From Flavihumibacter fluvii (lineage in GTDB: Bacteria > Bacteroidota > Bacteroidia > Chitinophagales > Chitinophagaceae), in NCBI RefSeq assembly GCF_018595675.2, contig NZ_CP092333.1, forward strand, positions 582,001-646,000: a stretch of 64,000 bases of DNA, written 5' to 3'. Each line of letters begins with the position of its first letter. The first letter of the stretch is position 1. Positions 52,118-61,577 of the stretch are shown here, piece by piece. The notes beneath the pieces are model-generated. The model saw only the letters and a list, made by a program, of their open reading frames with translations. It was not told the origin of the DNA and ran no database searches. A program made the translations under genes and the position numbers.

Positions 52118-54157
52118 ATGAACTTTCTGAAAGACCATACGTCATCTATTCCTGATTATGTCCTCGAACGGGTGCGCCTCCGTGCAACCTTGAAATTACA
52201 TTGGCAGCGCTTTACCCGCACGGCCGACAGTCCATATTCCACTGTGGAAGCCTGCCTGGATGATTCCGGTGAAACGGAAGAAGAATCAGTATGGTTGAAC
52301 AATAATGCGGCGCTGCAGCCGGCCATCGACAGGTTGGCCATGGTGGAAGCTTTCCTTGCTGATGAACAGGCTTCGCGGTTATCCTTCCTCGTTAGGGTAT
52401 TCGGATTGAATGTGCTTGAACTGGATATTCTCCAATGCTGCCTCGCCCTTTCCCTGGAACCCAAACTGGGAAGGATATTTGCCTTCCTGCAGGATCATAC
52501 GGTACAGCAACAGGTGACCGAATACCTCGTGGGCAAACTCTTCGATCATCCGAAAGGAAGAACCCTGCCGGCAAATTCCCCGCTGAAATCATGGCGCCTG
52601 GTATTGGAGCATCCCGCTGCAGCAGGTGATCAGCCGGGTCTCGAATGCGATCCTTTTCTCCGCAACTGGTTACTGGGTGTTGACCAGGTGGATGACCCGC
52701 TGTGCAGGATCGGTAAGGTCCTGGAGACGGTTAACCCGCCTTTGAAAGATTGGCCGGTTGATGAAGTGGCCAATCATATCCAGCGGATGGTCGAAGATCC
52801 GGAATCGCGGTTACGGATCGTGGTAGCGGGACAGCAGGGATCGGGAAGAAGCAGTTTTATTACACTGGTGTTGCAGCGATTCGGGTTGGCGGGATTTGAA
52901 GTAAATACCGACCGGATACCGGAAGAATATTGGAAGGATTACTACATGCATGTCCAGCGGCAGGCTTTTCTCACCGATCGTGTACCGGTTTGGGCCGGTG
53001 ACGCGATCCTGAACCGGCATTGGCCGGAAGAAACTTATCCCTGGTTGCTGCAATTCATCGTAGGGGAACCCAACGGGCATATTGCACCCGATGACCGGTT
53101 CTTCGACCTGCGGCTGGAGCTGCCGCCCTTGCAATACCAGGAAAGGCTTTCCCTATGGCACCAATGGGTGCCTGCGGCCGGCGAATGGCCGCGGCAGGAC
53201 CTGGAAGAAATGGTGCTCCGGCACCAATCCACCATTGGCCAGATCGTTGCAGCGGGCAGGCGGACGGTATCCGGTATCCAGGAAGTAGCGGCCATGCTCA
53301 AGGCGGATGCGGCCAGGCAACTCGGGCAATTGGCACAACAGGTTACCAGTGATTTCCGCCTGGATGACCTGGTAGTTTCAGATACGGTCAGGGAAGGGTT
53401 GGAGGATTTTGTGTATGAAGCAACAGCAAGAATTGCTTTCTGGGAAAAAGCACAACACCAGCGATTGTTTCCGCAGGGGAAAAGTTTAATCGGCTTGTTT
53501 ACGGGTAGTCCGGGTACCGGCAAATCCATGGCTGCACAAGTCATCGCCAATACCCTTCAACTCGATTTGTACAGAATAGACCTATCCATGACCGTTAGTA
53601 AGTACATTGGGGAGAGTGCTAAAAATATTGAAAGGATATTGTCGAGGTCGAAGCACATGGATGTGATCCTTTTTTTCGATGAGGCCGATGCGCTCTTTGG
53701 CAAGCGGACTGACATTAAGGATGCGCATGACCGTTATGCGAATACCGATACCAACTATTTGTTGCAGGCCATAGAGAATTATCCCGGTATCGTTTTGCTG
53801 GCGACCAATAACAAATCGAATATTGATAATGGTTTCATGCGGCGTTTCCGGTATGTACTGGATTTCCAGAAGCCGGATGCGAGCCAGCGCCTGGAGCTCT
53901 GGCGTAAGATGATCGCTGAGCTGGCCGGTATCCATTACCTCAGCAGTCTCGACCAGCAATTGATCCGCCTGGCCGATTCAGTGGAACTGACGGGTGCCCA
54001 GATCAAATTCGCCGCTTTGTCGGGCATCTTCAGCGCGCAGAAAGAAAGTGCACACCTGGGTGCAGCGCATTTATTGAAAGCCATCGAACGGGAACTGGCC
54101 AAGGAAGGAAAAGGGATTAACAAACAGGTGTACCAGACTTTATTGAAAGCTGTATGA
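52118..54157 (+). CDS. eCIS AAA+ ATPase (Afp15/Pvc15-like)
   Basis: A 679-residue ATPase. The C-terminal AAA+ domain has Walker A GSPGTGKS (residues 463-470) and Walker B LFFDEAD with Asp521 and Glu522, sensor region LLATNNKSN and an arginine-finger region FMRRFRYVLDF. An N-terminal helical region (1-215) precedes a degenerate P-loop, GQQGSGRSS (238-246), where the usual Lys is Arg, so the protein has a second, probably inactive AAA-like unit. Homologues in eCIS clusters are needed for particle production and possibly for cargo or sheath handling. Its stop overlaps the next start by 4 bases (ATGA). Confidence 0.92.
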   Translation: MNFLKDHTSSIPDYVLERVRLRATLKLHWQRFTRTADSPYSTVEACLDDSGETEEESVWLNNNAALQPAIDRLAMVEAFLADEQASRLSFLVRVFGLNVLELDILQCCLALSLEPKLGRIFAFLQDHTVQQQVTEYLVGKLFDHPKGRTLPANSPLKSWRLVLEHPAAAGDQPGLECDPFLRNWLLGVDQVDDPLCRIGKVLETVNPPLKDWPVDEVANHIQRMVEDPESRLRIVVAGQQGSGRSSFITLVLQRFGLAGFEVNTDRIPEEYWKDYYMHVQRQAFLTDRVPVWAGDAILNRHWPEETYPWLLQFIVGEPNGHIAPDDRFFDLRLELPPLQYQERLSLWHQWVPAAGEWPRQDLEEMVLRHQSTIGQIVAAGRRTVSGIQEVAAMLKADAARQLGQLAQQVTSDFRLDDLVVSDTVREGLEDFVYEATARIAFWEKAQHQRLFPQGKSLIGLFTGSPGTGKSMAAQVIANTLQLDLYRIDLSMTVSKYIGESAKNIERILSRSKHMDVILFFDEADALFGKRTDIKDAHDRYANTDTNYLLQAIENYPGIVLLATNNKSNIDNGFMRRFRYVLDFQKPDASQRLELWRKMIAELAGIHYLSSLDQQLIRLADSVELTGAQIKFAALSGIFSAQKESAHLGAAHLLKAIERELAKEGKGINKQVYQTLLKAV

Positions 54158-54399
54158 ACCAGGTCGATCAGATGCAATTCCGTGTAAGTGGTATGGATGC
54201 CGGCACAGCGCAAACACTTGCGAAGGAAGTGTCTGTTGAACTGTTGCGGCATTTCCCGGAGATTCCGCGTGATATCCACGTAGAAGAAATCAGGATACAG
54301 CTGAACGATGCGAATATATCCGGGCCAGGATCACTGGCCACCAGCATTTCTGACCAGATCATCCGGCAGATTCACGAAGCCATTGCAAGGGGCAAATGA
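54154..54399 (+). CDS. Small eCIS operon protein, unknown
   Basis: An 81-residue protein without a recognised family. It is rich in Ile, Val and charged residues, with a predicted beta-alpha-beta pattern (MQFRVSGMDAGTAQTLAKEV, VEEIRIQLNDANIS) and a C-terminal helix. Its start overlaps the ATPase stop (ATGA), and its stop overlaps the start of the giant effector gene in the same way, so translation of the three is coupled. This placing suggests a dedicated partner, such as a chaperone or adaptor loading the effector, but this is inference. Confidence 0.6.
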   Translation: MNQVDQMQFRVSGMDAGTAQTLAKEVSVELLRHFPEIPRDIHVEEIRIQLNDANISGPGSLATSISDQIIRQIHEAIARGK

Positions 54400-57300
54400 A
54401 ACCAATACTAAAACACAATAAAATTCCGGAACAGTCCGCGAAGCCGGGAAGAAAGCAACAGTCACGTATGCCTGCTGTATTGCTACCACCAGGGGATCGG
54501 TATGAACAGGAAGCTGATGCGAACAGTACTGCTTATGTGAAAGGGTTGGGTTTGCCTTTACCCTTGCGGGTTTCACCATTCACCGGCCTGGCTGGTTCGG
54601 GCCTTGCCGGATTACCAATCGATTTTTTGCAGGCGCTGGAAAAATCGGAACAGCAGGGTACCCTGTTACCGAATGCTTTGAAAGCCTCGATGGAGAAAGC
54701 ATTCCGGACCGATTTTTCGCGGGTAAGAATCCATAGCGGGGAAAGTGCGGCGGAACTGAACCGGCTTATCCATGCAAAAGCATTTGCCTGGAAAGAACAT
54801 ATTTATTTCGGCGCAGATGTCCACGATACAGATCCAAAAGCTACCCGGCAATTACTGGCGCATGAACTGACGCATACATTACAGCAACGGGATTCAAAAG
54901 AAGGGGTTGTGCAGCGCGCTATAGAACTCCGACCGCCCGGACGTGGAGAAGCTTCGGCCTTCGACCGGGTGCAGGAACTGATCGATCGCCTGAACAGGTT
55001 GTCCGCCGCAATTCAATATGAATTACAAGCCAGTGACCTGGTCTACACCATCGTGGATGAAACAAGCCTCACCAATTTCGACAGGCAGATGCAGGATTTC
55101 ATTGATCGCGAAACAATGATCCCTATGCGATTGGTGCGGGGCATCAGGACGGTGGTGGGCGATAGCTTCTGGCTGGGTTATGTAGACCTGGATGATTTGC
55201 TGGCCAGTGACGACCTTGGTTTCCAGTCGATGTTCCTTCATTTTATTGCTGAACGTTTCGATGTAAACCGGTACGCGGATAGGATAGGCACAGAAGGGAT
55301 GCTTCCCATCGATCTTACAACACGCCGCTTCAGGCCCTTTTTTAACCATGCCCATGAAGCCGGCCACCAGGCGCAACTGGCGCATTTGCGCGATGTGTTC
55401 AACGATACAGCCATTGAATTCAATTACGAGGAGGCCAAACCGAACGGCAGCTTGCACATGGTTTTTAAAAGCAAGCCAGGCAAGTACCGGGTCTTTTTAG
55501 TGATCCACCGTGCGGTAAGGACGGCCACCAATACTGTCCCAGCCATTACGGGCGCCATCATTAAAATCCGGCTCGAAGATGGTAGCTGGCCTGATGTTTC
55601 TGATTTCATCCAGCAAAGAACTGCCATTGTACAACCCAAGCTAATGGATGGCGGACCTTCTGATGCCAGTGAACGTGCTGCTGACAAGGCCGCCAGCGAT
55701 GTACTGGCAGGCAGGAAAATCAATCCAGGTACCTCCGGTATGCCAACCTTGCAGCAATCCCTTCAGACCCCAAATTATTTCGACCACCAGCTCCGCCAAT
55801 ACCAGGCTGCGGGTCATCCCTTGCCAGCCGATTTCCGCAATAATATGGAATCAGCCTTTGGAACAGATTTCTCCGGCATCCGCATTCATACAGACAGCCA
55901 GGCTGTCCGCCTCAACCGCACGATCGGTGCAAGGGCATTTACAGTAGGTGGCGATATCTATTTTGACAATGGCATGTACCAGCCACAAGCACAGGAAGGC
56001 AAGCGATTGCTGGCGCATGAATTGTTTCATACGATCCAGCAGAAAGGAAATCGCGCGATGGTACAAAGGGATTTGTATCCCGGTGAGGCATACAGCGATG
56101 ACTTTGTTCCGGTATTGTCTGATGCAGACTCCGTTGCAGGCATATTACAGGACGCACTCGGATTACTGCGCCGCCTTAAGGGGCATCATTTCAAAACAAT
56201 CATTGTTGCTACACAATACGGGTTCAAAGTGTATGATATTAATGGCACCCAGAACCTGCAGAACTATAAACAGCGGAAAGGGGAACCTATGTTTCCGGAA
56301 GGTGTATGGGGCATGGATCGCGGACCTGTTTTTGGTCGCCTGGGCATCAGGGATGGGAAGAGCCAGGTTGAACAAAGAACATTGGACACCACCATCTTCA
56401 CGGCAGCCACACAAAAGCAAATCAAGGAGCGCAAAAATACCATTACACTGAGTGACTTCATCGAGATCGATAACAAGGCGCTCGAAAGCCAGCAGCTCCT
56501 TCCTGCGCTGGTTGTATCAACTTATATCTATGCTGAAACAACAGGAAAGGGTGATGGTGTTCCGGAAGAATGGGCAAAAGAAAAGGTAAAGGACATTGAA
56601 AATAAAATCGGGAAGAAAAACACCGGCACAGACAAATCCATTTATCAAAGAGATACCCGGCAAGACCTCAAAACACCAGATAAGCTGGTGATTTGGGAAA
56701 GGGAGTCCGATGGCAAACAATTCGTCAATGTTCATGTCACCGATAAAATCAAACAGGAGGGAGACAATACCACCGCCACTACCCAATCGGTAGCTATCGA
56801 AGTTAACCCAAACGATACTACGGAACAATTACAGGGTAAGATCGAAAAGGCTACGGAAAAAATGCGGAAAGACCTGCAGGAAGCCGCTGCGAAAGCGGAA
56901 GAGAAGTCCATTACCGACGCAGGAATCCCTTATAATGAATCCACTTTTTTGGGTGGGAAAAAATCGGAGGATGGCCTTAAAGCCACCAAACCTGCCTACC
57001 GCGCCGATATCAGTGGTCCGGAAACGATGGTGAAATACGGGACCGGTAACTACAAGATGGCCCTGCATTATGAAGATGTTTCCGGTATACTCATCAACCA
57101 GGTACTCGAAGCGTATGGCGGTGCTGAATATACCTGGCAGGTCATCGATATTACCACGCTTTGCAAGCAGGTAATGGACAAGAAAAAGGCCAAACTGGAA
57201 AAAGATATACAGGATCTAAAGGAAGGTAAGCAGGTAAAGGATGAAGGGGTTTTGGCAGAAGAGAACAAGATCGATGCGATGGCAAAGGCCGACGCTGTTG

Positions 57301-60300
57301 ATAAACACGAAACAGTAACCGACCTCGACAATGTGGCCCGCGATGCCAGCCGGCGGGTTAGCAATATCAAGGAAGACATTAGCAATACGGTTGACGATAT
57401 GGCCTCGCCATTGAGCAGCCAGGACGGTTCTTTTGAAAAGGCACTCCGCACGGAGGTGGTCGGCTCATTCAACCTGGCCACTGCACCCCTGAGTGCCATC
57501 TTTTCAGCAGGCGGCTGGCTGGTGAGTTCGATTGCGTCCATCTTCGATCTCAGCGATGAAGTGGAAAAAGAAATCCCATTTCCCAACCGGGAAGGTTATT
57601 ATATGGTTCGGGCAGTGGCACAACCACGTCCCAAAGGTTCAGGGGATCACTATAGCCTTCGCATGCCGAGCGTTGCCTACAAGATCGTTACGATCAAAGA
57701 GATCAAAGACCGGACAATAGAAGAGCTGAAAAACCAGGAGGCCAATCAGAAAACGGAACTACTAACCCTTGCCATGGCCTATCAGGGTACCACCGAAGAA
57801 AGCAAACTGGCAGAGCTCCGGTTGTCACTTGAAGCGAAGGTGAGTGAAATGGCTCCATTAAACGGGAAGTACTTGCAGGAGCAAGCCGACTCCTTCGCCA
57901 GGCTGCGGGTCAAAGAAGGGATGACAGACGACGAAAAGAAAAGGATCGATACCATCATTGAAATACTGGGCCAGGGAAAATCTGCTGATGCCGGCTATTT
58001 GTCCACCTTGTTTGGCAAACAGATCGCTGCGAAAAAGCGGCAACTGGAAACGTTAAAGAAAAATGGCACACCCTATCAGATAAGGAAGGTCAGCACTGAA
58101 CTGGATGAACTGGAAAGAAGGCAGTATACAGCAGCCACAAGGGAAGGGGAAATGCTCGCAAAAGGGAAAACCATCGTACGTCCCAATGCAGCTTTTGTAA
58201 ACGAAGAGAATGGCCAGACAGTTCCCCTGTTGATTGAAATCGCACAAATCAGCAGCGACTACAGCAGCGATGGTTTCCGGATGATGCTCTCGGATGTAGG
58301 AACAGTGAGCGGGGATACCTATATGGCTGAAGGGAAAACGAGGCAGCAAGCCCTGGCCAACCTGATCAAAGAATATGCGAACCATTTTCCCTATGGCCGT
58401 GGTTACCTGCAGATCAGGATGCCTGAAGGCAACCCTTACGGAAGTTATGGCGAAACCCCACGTTGCAGTCCACATGATACGGCACAAGCCGGCGAGAAGC
58501 TGGACCAGTTGATCCAAGTGCTGGCCATCGTGGGCATGTTTATACCAGTTGTTGGTGAAGTAGTGATGGTGGCAGGTGCCGTATATGCTGCAGCCCGCAT
58601 TATGTACAGGATCGAGAATCACACCTTCGCCTGGGATTCAGCCGCAATAATGGATGTATTGTCGATCATCGGGGCAGTCGCCGGAGGCGTGTCGAAGATT
58701 GCCGGTTCACGTTTGGTCGTAGCCAATAAACTGTTTGCCATTGTACCCGAGAGCGAAGAATTTGGTGCATGGGTAAAGCGCTTATCACGGTTTGTGAAAG
58801 TGGCAGATTTTGTTGCGGAAGGTGTGAATAACATCAGCTATATGATTGGTTCCATGGAAACAGTTTCCAAATACCTTGAAATACAACGGGCCGAATTAAA
58901 TGGCGACCTCACTAAGGCCGAAGCCAAACACCAACGGCTTGAACTGGCCAAATCGGCCATGGTAGACCAGATCATGCAACATGGACAAGGTGTGGCGGAT
59001 AGTTTTTTTCCCAATGGCAAAGTTGCGGCACGCGGAGAGAAACAGGCACCGGAACCAATGATCGAACCACCACCGAAACAGCCCGGCACTGCAGAAAAAC
59101 CTGCTGGTGGTCCGCATGTTGAACCCCACACAAATGCAGGTGGCACAACTGCCTTCCCGGGCAAATTGCTGGCGGTGAAAGAAAAGACTTCCGTAGGTGA
59201 ACTGCTGGGAGATACTCAAGGCCTGCATGGTGTGAAAGAAGTGCCGGTTAAATCCAACCCGGAATTAACGGGTAATGAAACCCGTGTAAGTTTCGAAGAT
59301 GGTAAGGTAGTGGTGGAAGTGGGTCCGAAAGTTACAGAGACCAATCTACGGCAGCACCTCGACACCATCAGGGTCATGCAGCGATACGAAGGTGCGCTGG
59401 GGTACGTGCGACAGTTGTTGTCAAAAGTGGGACAACTGATTGGGCTGGGACCCGCTTTCGGTACAAAAGGCTTTGTAGCCGGACTCGAAATCACCAAACT
59501 GCAGAATATAAAATCGGAATTGGAAAGCATAAAATCCAATCTCGAAAAAGAAATGGCCAGGGCTAATGCGAAAGAGATCACAGCATTAGAAGGCCAGTTT
59601 GGTGACCTGTTAAGCCAGATTTCTGCCATAGAGAAACAAGCAAAACAACACGAGGCAGACATCAACTCTACGGAAGCCGGAAAAGATTTTGTGGCAATGG
59701 CAGATACCCTGACCGACCCTGCAACTAAAAAGGGACTCACCCTTGATCCGAAACAGAAAAAGGCTTTGCTGAATGAACAAAAAGGGCTCAAATCAGTCGT
59801 GGAAAAAGCCAGGGAAAGGATGAAGGCTGCCCAGGAAAAAAGACGCCAGTTAGAGAACCTGGAACATGAGCGGGCTAAATTGGTCCGCGAGACCAGCCCT
59901 TTCGCGTCCAAAGAAACAAAGCAAGCGTATGATGAAAGGATGCAGGCGATCATTCAGGAAATAAATAAAATACTGGATGGCGAATTTAAATATGAACGAC
60001 TTGGGGATCTCCGCGCACCGTTAGAAAAGCTCGCCGGTATTGAAAACAGCAACAGGGAGTTGATTTACGATGCGGAGGCCAGGCTCAAGGCGCTTGATGT
60101 TCAGATGAACCCCGAGACATACAGGGTTCCTTTTGTATGTTTCTCGGGTGATACCCTCGTACAAACTTCTTCGGGTGCCAAACGCATTGACACAGTTTCT
60201 GCCGGAGATTGGGTATATACTTTTGATGAAGAGAACAGAAATGTTGTCTTGAAAAAAGTAATTTCTACCCATGTGAACCGGACAAAACATTTCTTTCATA

Positions 60301-61085
60301 TCCAGGTAAAAGGCTCCCTGATAAAAGCTACTGGCGGACATCCGTTTTATGATCCCGAAAAGAAAGCCTGGATACCCATAAAGCATTTTAGCAAAGGGAT
60401 GAAATTGTTCTCCCAACAAGGTGAACAGCCATTGCTGGAGGAAATCAGCCTGGAAGAATTTGAAGAGCAGTTCACTTACAACCTCTCCATTGACCAAAAC
60501 CACAATTATTTTGTTGGCACCGGCATACTGGTGCACAATGTAAAGCCGGTAATGACTTCGGGTGGCGCCATTGATACCCGGTTAGGTGGAAAACAAATTG
60601 TTTACCGGGGCGTAAATCCAAAAATCAAAGGGGTCTATATAGGGAGAACCATCCAGGGAGCGCCGGCCAGGCAAGCCGAGCACCGTAATACTGCCAGGAA
60701 TTTCTTACTATTTTACAATCAGTTGGCTGTTTTGGTCAATAAGGAAGGCCCGGGTTTTTCGGACCAGAAACAAAACCTGCTTAACGAGCTGAACCGCTCG
60801 ATCGGCCGGGAACCAACGCCGTATACACAGGAGAAATTCATCTCGGTCACCAACAAGGATAAGCCATTTTTTGAATTTATGTCGGGCGTGATATTGGAGC
60901 CCATTGTTATAGGAATGGTGACTGAAGAACAGGCAAAATTTATTGAACAGAAGAATATTGAAATCGAAGAAAGGCAAATACCGGAGGCGGAAAAGATGAA
61001 CCGGCGGGAAGAATCAAAACGTTCTTTTGAAGAGCTGGAAAACACCGTAAAAGAACAATTAAAAGGAACCGGGTATTGCCCTTAA
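54396..61085 (+). CDS. Giant putative eCIS effector: DUF4157 x2, coiled coil, Hint, GIY-YIG-like nuclease
   Basis: A 2229-residue protein, start coupled to the 81-residue gene. Domains: DUF4157 copy 1 (about 85-165, HELTH at 156-160) and copy 2 (about 458-550, HELFH at 541-545); a long charged middle part with Lys/Glu-rich helices; a hydrophobic stretch (about 1368-1435); a coiled coil (about 1705-1800); a Hint autoprotease domain from Cys1915 (CFSGDTLV) through GGHPF to His-Asn2048 (ILVHN); and a C-terminal 181 residues with GVYIGRT (2079-2085), Arg2092, His2096 and Glu2184, the order of GIY-YIG nucleases. DUF4157 marks many eCIS cargos. The Hint domain would release the nuclease. No signal peptide. 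Whether it kills bacteria or eukaryotic cells is unknown. Confidence 0.88.
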   Translation: MKPILKHNKIPEQSAKPGRKQQSRMPAVLLPPGDRYEQEADANSTAYVKGLGLPLPLRVSPFTGLAGSGLAGLPIDFLQALEKSEQQGTLLPNALKASMEKAFRTDFSRVRIHSGESAAELNRLIHAKAFAWKEHIYFGADVHDTDPKATRQLLAHELTHTLQQRDSKEGVVQRAIELRPPGRGEASAFDRVQELIDRLNRLSAAIQYELQASDLVYTIVDETSLTNFDRQMQDFIDRETMIPMRLVRGIRTVVGDSFWLGYVDLDDLLASDDLGFQSMFLHFIAERFDVNRYADRIGTEGMLPIDLTTRRFRPFFNHAHEAGHQAQLAHLRDVFNDTAIEFNYEEAKPNGSLHMVFKSKPGKYRVFLVIHRAVRTATNTVPAITGAIIKIRLEDGSWPDVSDFIQQRTAIVQPKLMDGGPSDASERAADKAASDVLAGRKINPGTSGMPTLQQSLQTPNYFDHQLRQYQAAGHPLPADFRNNMESAFGTDFSGIRIHTDSQAVRLNRTIGARAFTVGGDIYFDNGMYQPQAQEGKRLLAHELFHTIQQKGNRAMVQRDLYPGEAYSDDFVPVLSDADSVAGILQDALGLLRRLKGHHFKTIIVATQYGFKVYDINGTQNLQNYKQRKGEPMFPEGVWGMDRGPVFGRLGIRDGKSQVEQRTLDTTIFTAATQKQIKERKNTITLSDFIEIDNKALESQQLLPALVVSTYIYAETTGKGDGVPEEWAKEKVKDIENKIGKKNTGTDKSIYQRDTRQDLKTPDKLVIWERESDGKQFVNVHVTDKIKQEGDNTTATTQSVAIEVNPNDTTEQLQGKIEKATEKMRKDLQEAAAKAEEKSITDAGIPYNESTFLGGKKSEDGLKATKPAYRADISGPETMVKYGTGNYKMALHYEDVSGILINQVLEAYGGAEYTWQVIDITTLCKQVMDKKKAKLEKDIQDLKEGKQVKDEGVLAEENKIDAMAKADAVDKHETVTDLDNVARDASRRVSNIKEDISNTVDDMASPLSSQDGSFEKALRTEVVGSFNLATAPLSAIFSAGGWLVSSIASIFDLSDEVEKEIPFPNREGYYMVRAVAQPRPKGSGDHYSLRMPSVAYKIVTIKEIKDRTIEELKNQEANQKTELLTLAMAYQGTTEESKLAELRLSLEAKVSEMAPLNGKYLQEQADSFARLRVKEGMTDDEKKRIDTIIEILGQGKSADAGYLSTLFGKQIAAKKRQLETLKKNGTPYQIRKVSTELDELERRQYTAATREGEMLAKGKTIVRPNAAFVNEENGQTVPLLIEIAQISSDYSSDGFRMMLSDVGTVSGDTYMAEGKTRQQALANLIKEYANHFPYGRGYLQIRMPEGNPYGSYGETPRCSPHDTAQAGEKLDQLIQVLAIVGMFIPVVGEVVMVAGAVYAAARIMYRIENHTFAWDSAAIMDVLSIIGAVAGGVSKIAGSRLVVANKLFAIVPESEEFGAWVKRLSRFVKVADFVAEGVNNISYMIGSMETVSKYLEIQRAELNGDLTKAEAKHQRLELAKSAMVDQIMQHGQGVADSFFPNGKVAARGEKQAPEPMIEPPPKQPGTAEKPAGGPHVEPHTNAGGTTAFPGKLLAVKEKTSVGELLGDTQGLHGVKEVPVKSNPELTGNETRVSFEDGKVVVEVGPKVTETNLRQHLDTIRVMQRYEGALGYVRQLLSKVGQLIGLGPAFGTKGFVAGLEITKLQNIKSELESIKSNLEKEMARANAKEITALEGQFGDLLSQISAIEKQAKQHEADINSTEAGKDFVAMADTLTDPATKKGLTLDPKQKKALLNEQKGLKSVVEKARERMKAAQEKRRQLENLEHERAKLVRETSPFASKETKQAYDERMQAIIQEINKILDGEFKYERLGDLRAPLEKLAGIENSNRELIYDAEARLKALDVQMNPETYRVPFVCFSGDTLVQTSSGAKRIDTVSAGDWVYTFDEENRNVVLKKVISTHVNRTKHFFHIQVKGSLIKATGGHPFYDPEKKAWIPIKHFSKGMKLFSQQGEQPLLEEISLEEFEEQFTYNLSIDQNHNYFVGTGILVHNVKPVMTSGGAIDTRLGGKQIVYRGVNPKIKGVYIGRTIQGAPARQAEHRNTARNFLLFYNQLAVLVNKEGPGFSDQKQNLLNELNRSIGREPTPYTQEKFISVTNKDKPFFEFMSGVILEPIVIGMVTEEQAKFIEQKNIEIEERQIPEAEKMNRREESKRSFEELENTVKEQLKGTGYCP

Positions 61086-61095
61086 AAAATAATGT

Positions 61096-61566
61096 ATGCC
61101 CTGGCAGGAAATAGATACCGACCGTTTTTTGGATGATGGTGTACAGGATAAATCCACCGGATGCCTCATCGCTATGTTGGAAACCTGCAGGCAAAAAGGC
61201 CTGCCGGCTCCCACTACCATGGAATTCATTAACCAGTTCCAGCGGGCTTTACTATCCTGCGGAAAAGTCCATTTCATAGAAGGTGAAAGTCATCCGGTAA
61301 TCACCATCATGGCAGGCTTTATTGATAGGTCGAAACTCTTATCTGGTAGTCTCGCTTCGCCTGCATATACTTTTATGCAATCGCAGGTATGTGAAGCGCT
61401 ATCGGCAATGGCCGGGGACTATCAATCTGAATTCAGGCGTAAGCCTTACCTGCAGGAGATCATGGCGGCATTTTCCCGATCAGCTGTCGGTCGCCCCGAA
61501 TACTATTTTTCCGATGGTGGCAATATGCCATTAGCCTATATCACAGCAATCGATAAACCCATTTGA
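61096..61566 (+). CDS. Unknown protein after the effector, candidate immunity protein
   Basis: A 156-residue cytosolic protein with no recognised family, no signal peptide and no membrane segment. It is mostly helical, with acidic ends, and begins MPWQEIDTDRFLDDGVQD. The gene starts 10 bp after the effector stop and ends 11 bp before the tube-initiator gene, on the same strand. A small gene directly after the C-terminal toxin domain is the usual place of an immunity gene in polymorphic toxins. An unrelated eCIS structural or accessory role is equally allowed by the sequence. Confidence is for it being a gene; the immunity role is only an inference. Confidence 0.6.
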   Translation: MPWQEIDTDRFLDDGVQDKSTGCLIAMLETCRQKGLPAPTTMEFINQFQRALLSCGKVHFIEGESHPVITIMAGFIDRSKLLSGSLASPAYTFMQSQVCEALSAMAGDYQSEFRRKPYLQEIMAAFSRSAVGRPEYYFSDGGNMPLAYITAIDKPI

Positions 61567-61577
61567 GTTAACCCAGC

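Noticed and set aside
59216-59953. A 245-residue minus-strand frame opposite the effector coiled coil
   Set aside because: Ser/Leu-rich composition is the mirror of the Lys/Glu-rich coiled coil; no independent support.
60138-60539. Hint domain as a splicing intein
   Set aside because: The residue after His-Asn2048 is Val, not Cys/Ser/Thr, and the flanks are not a conserved housekeeping protein. Cleavage in a polymorphic toxin is more likely.
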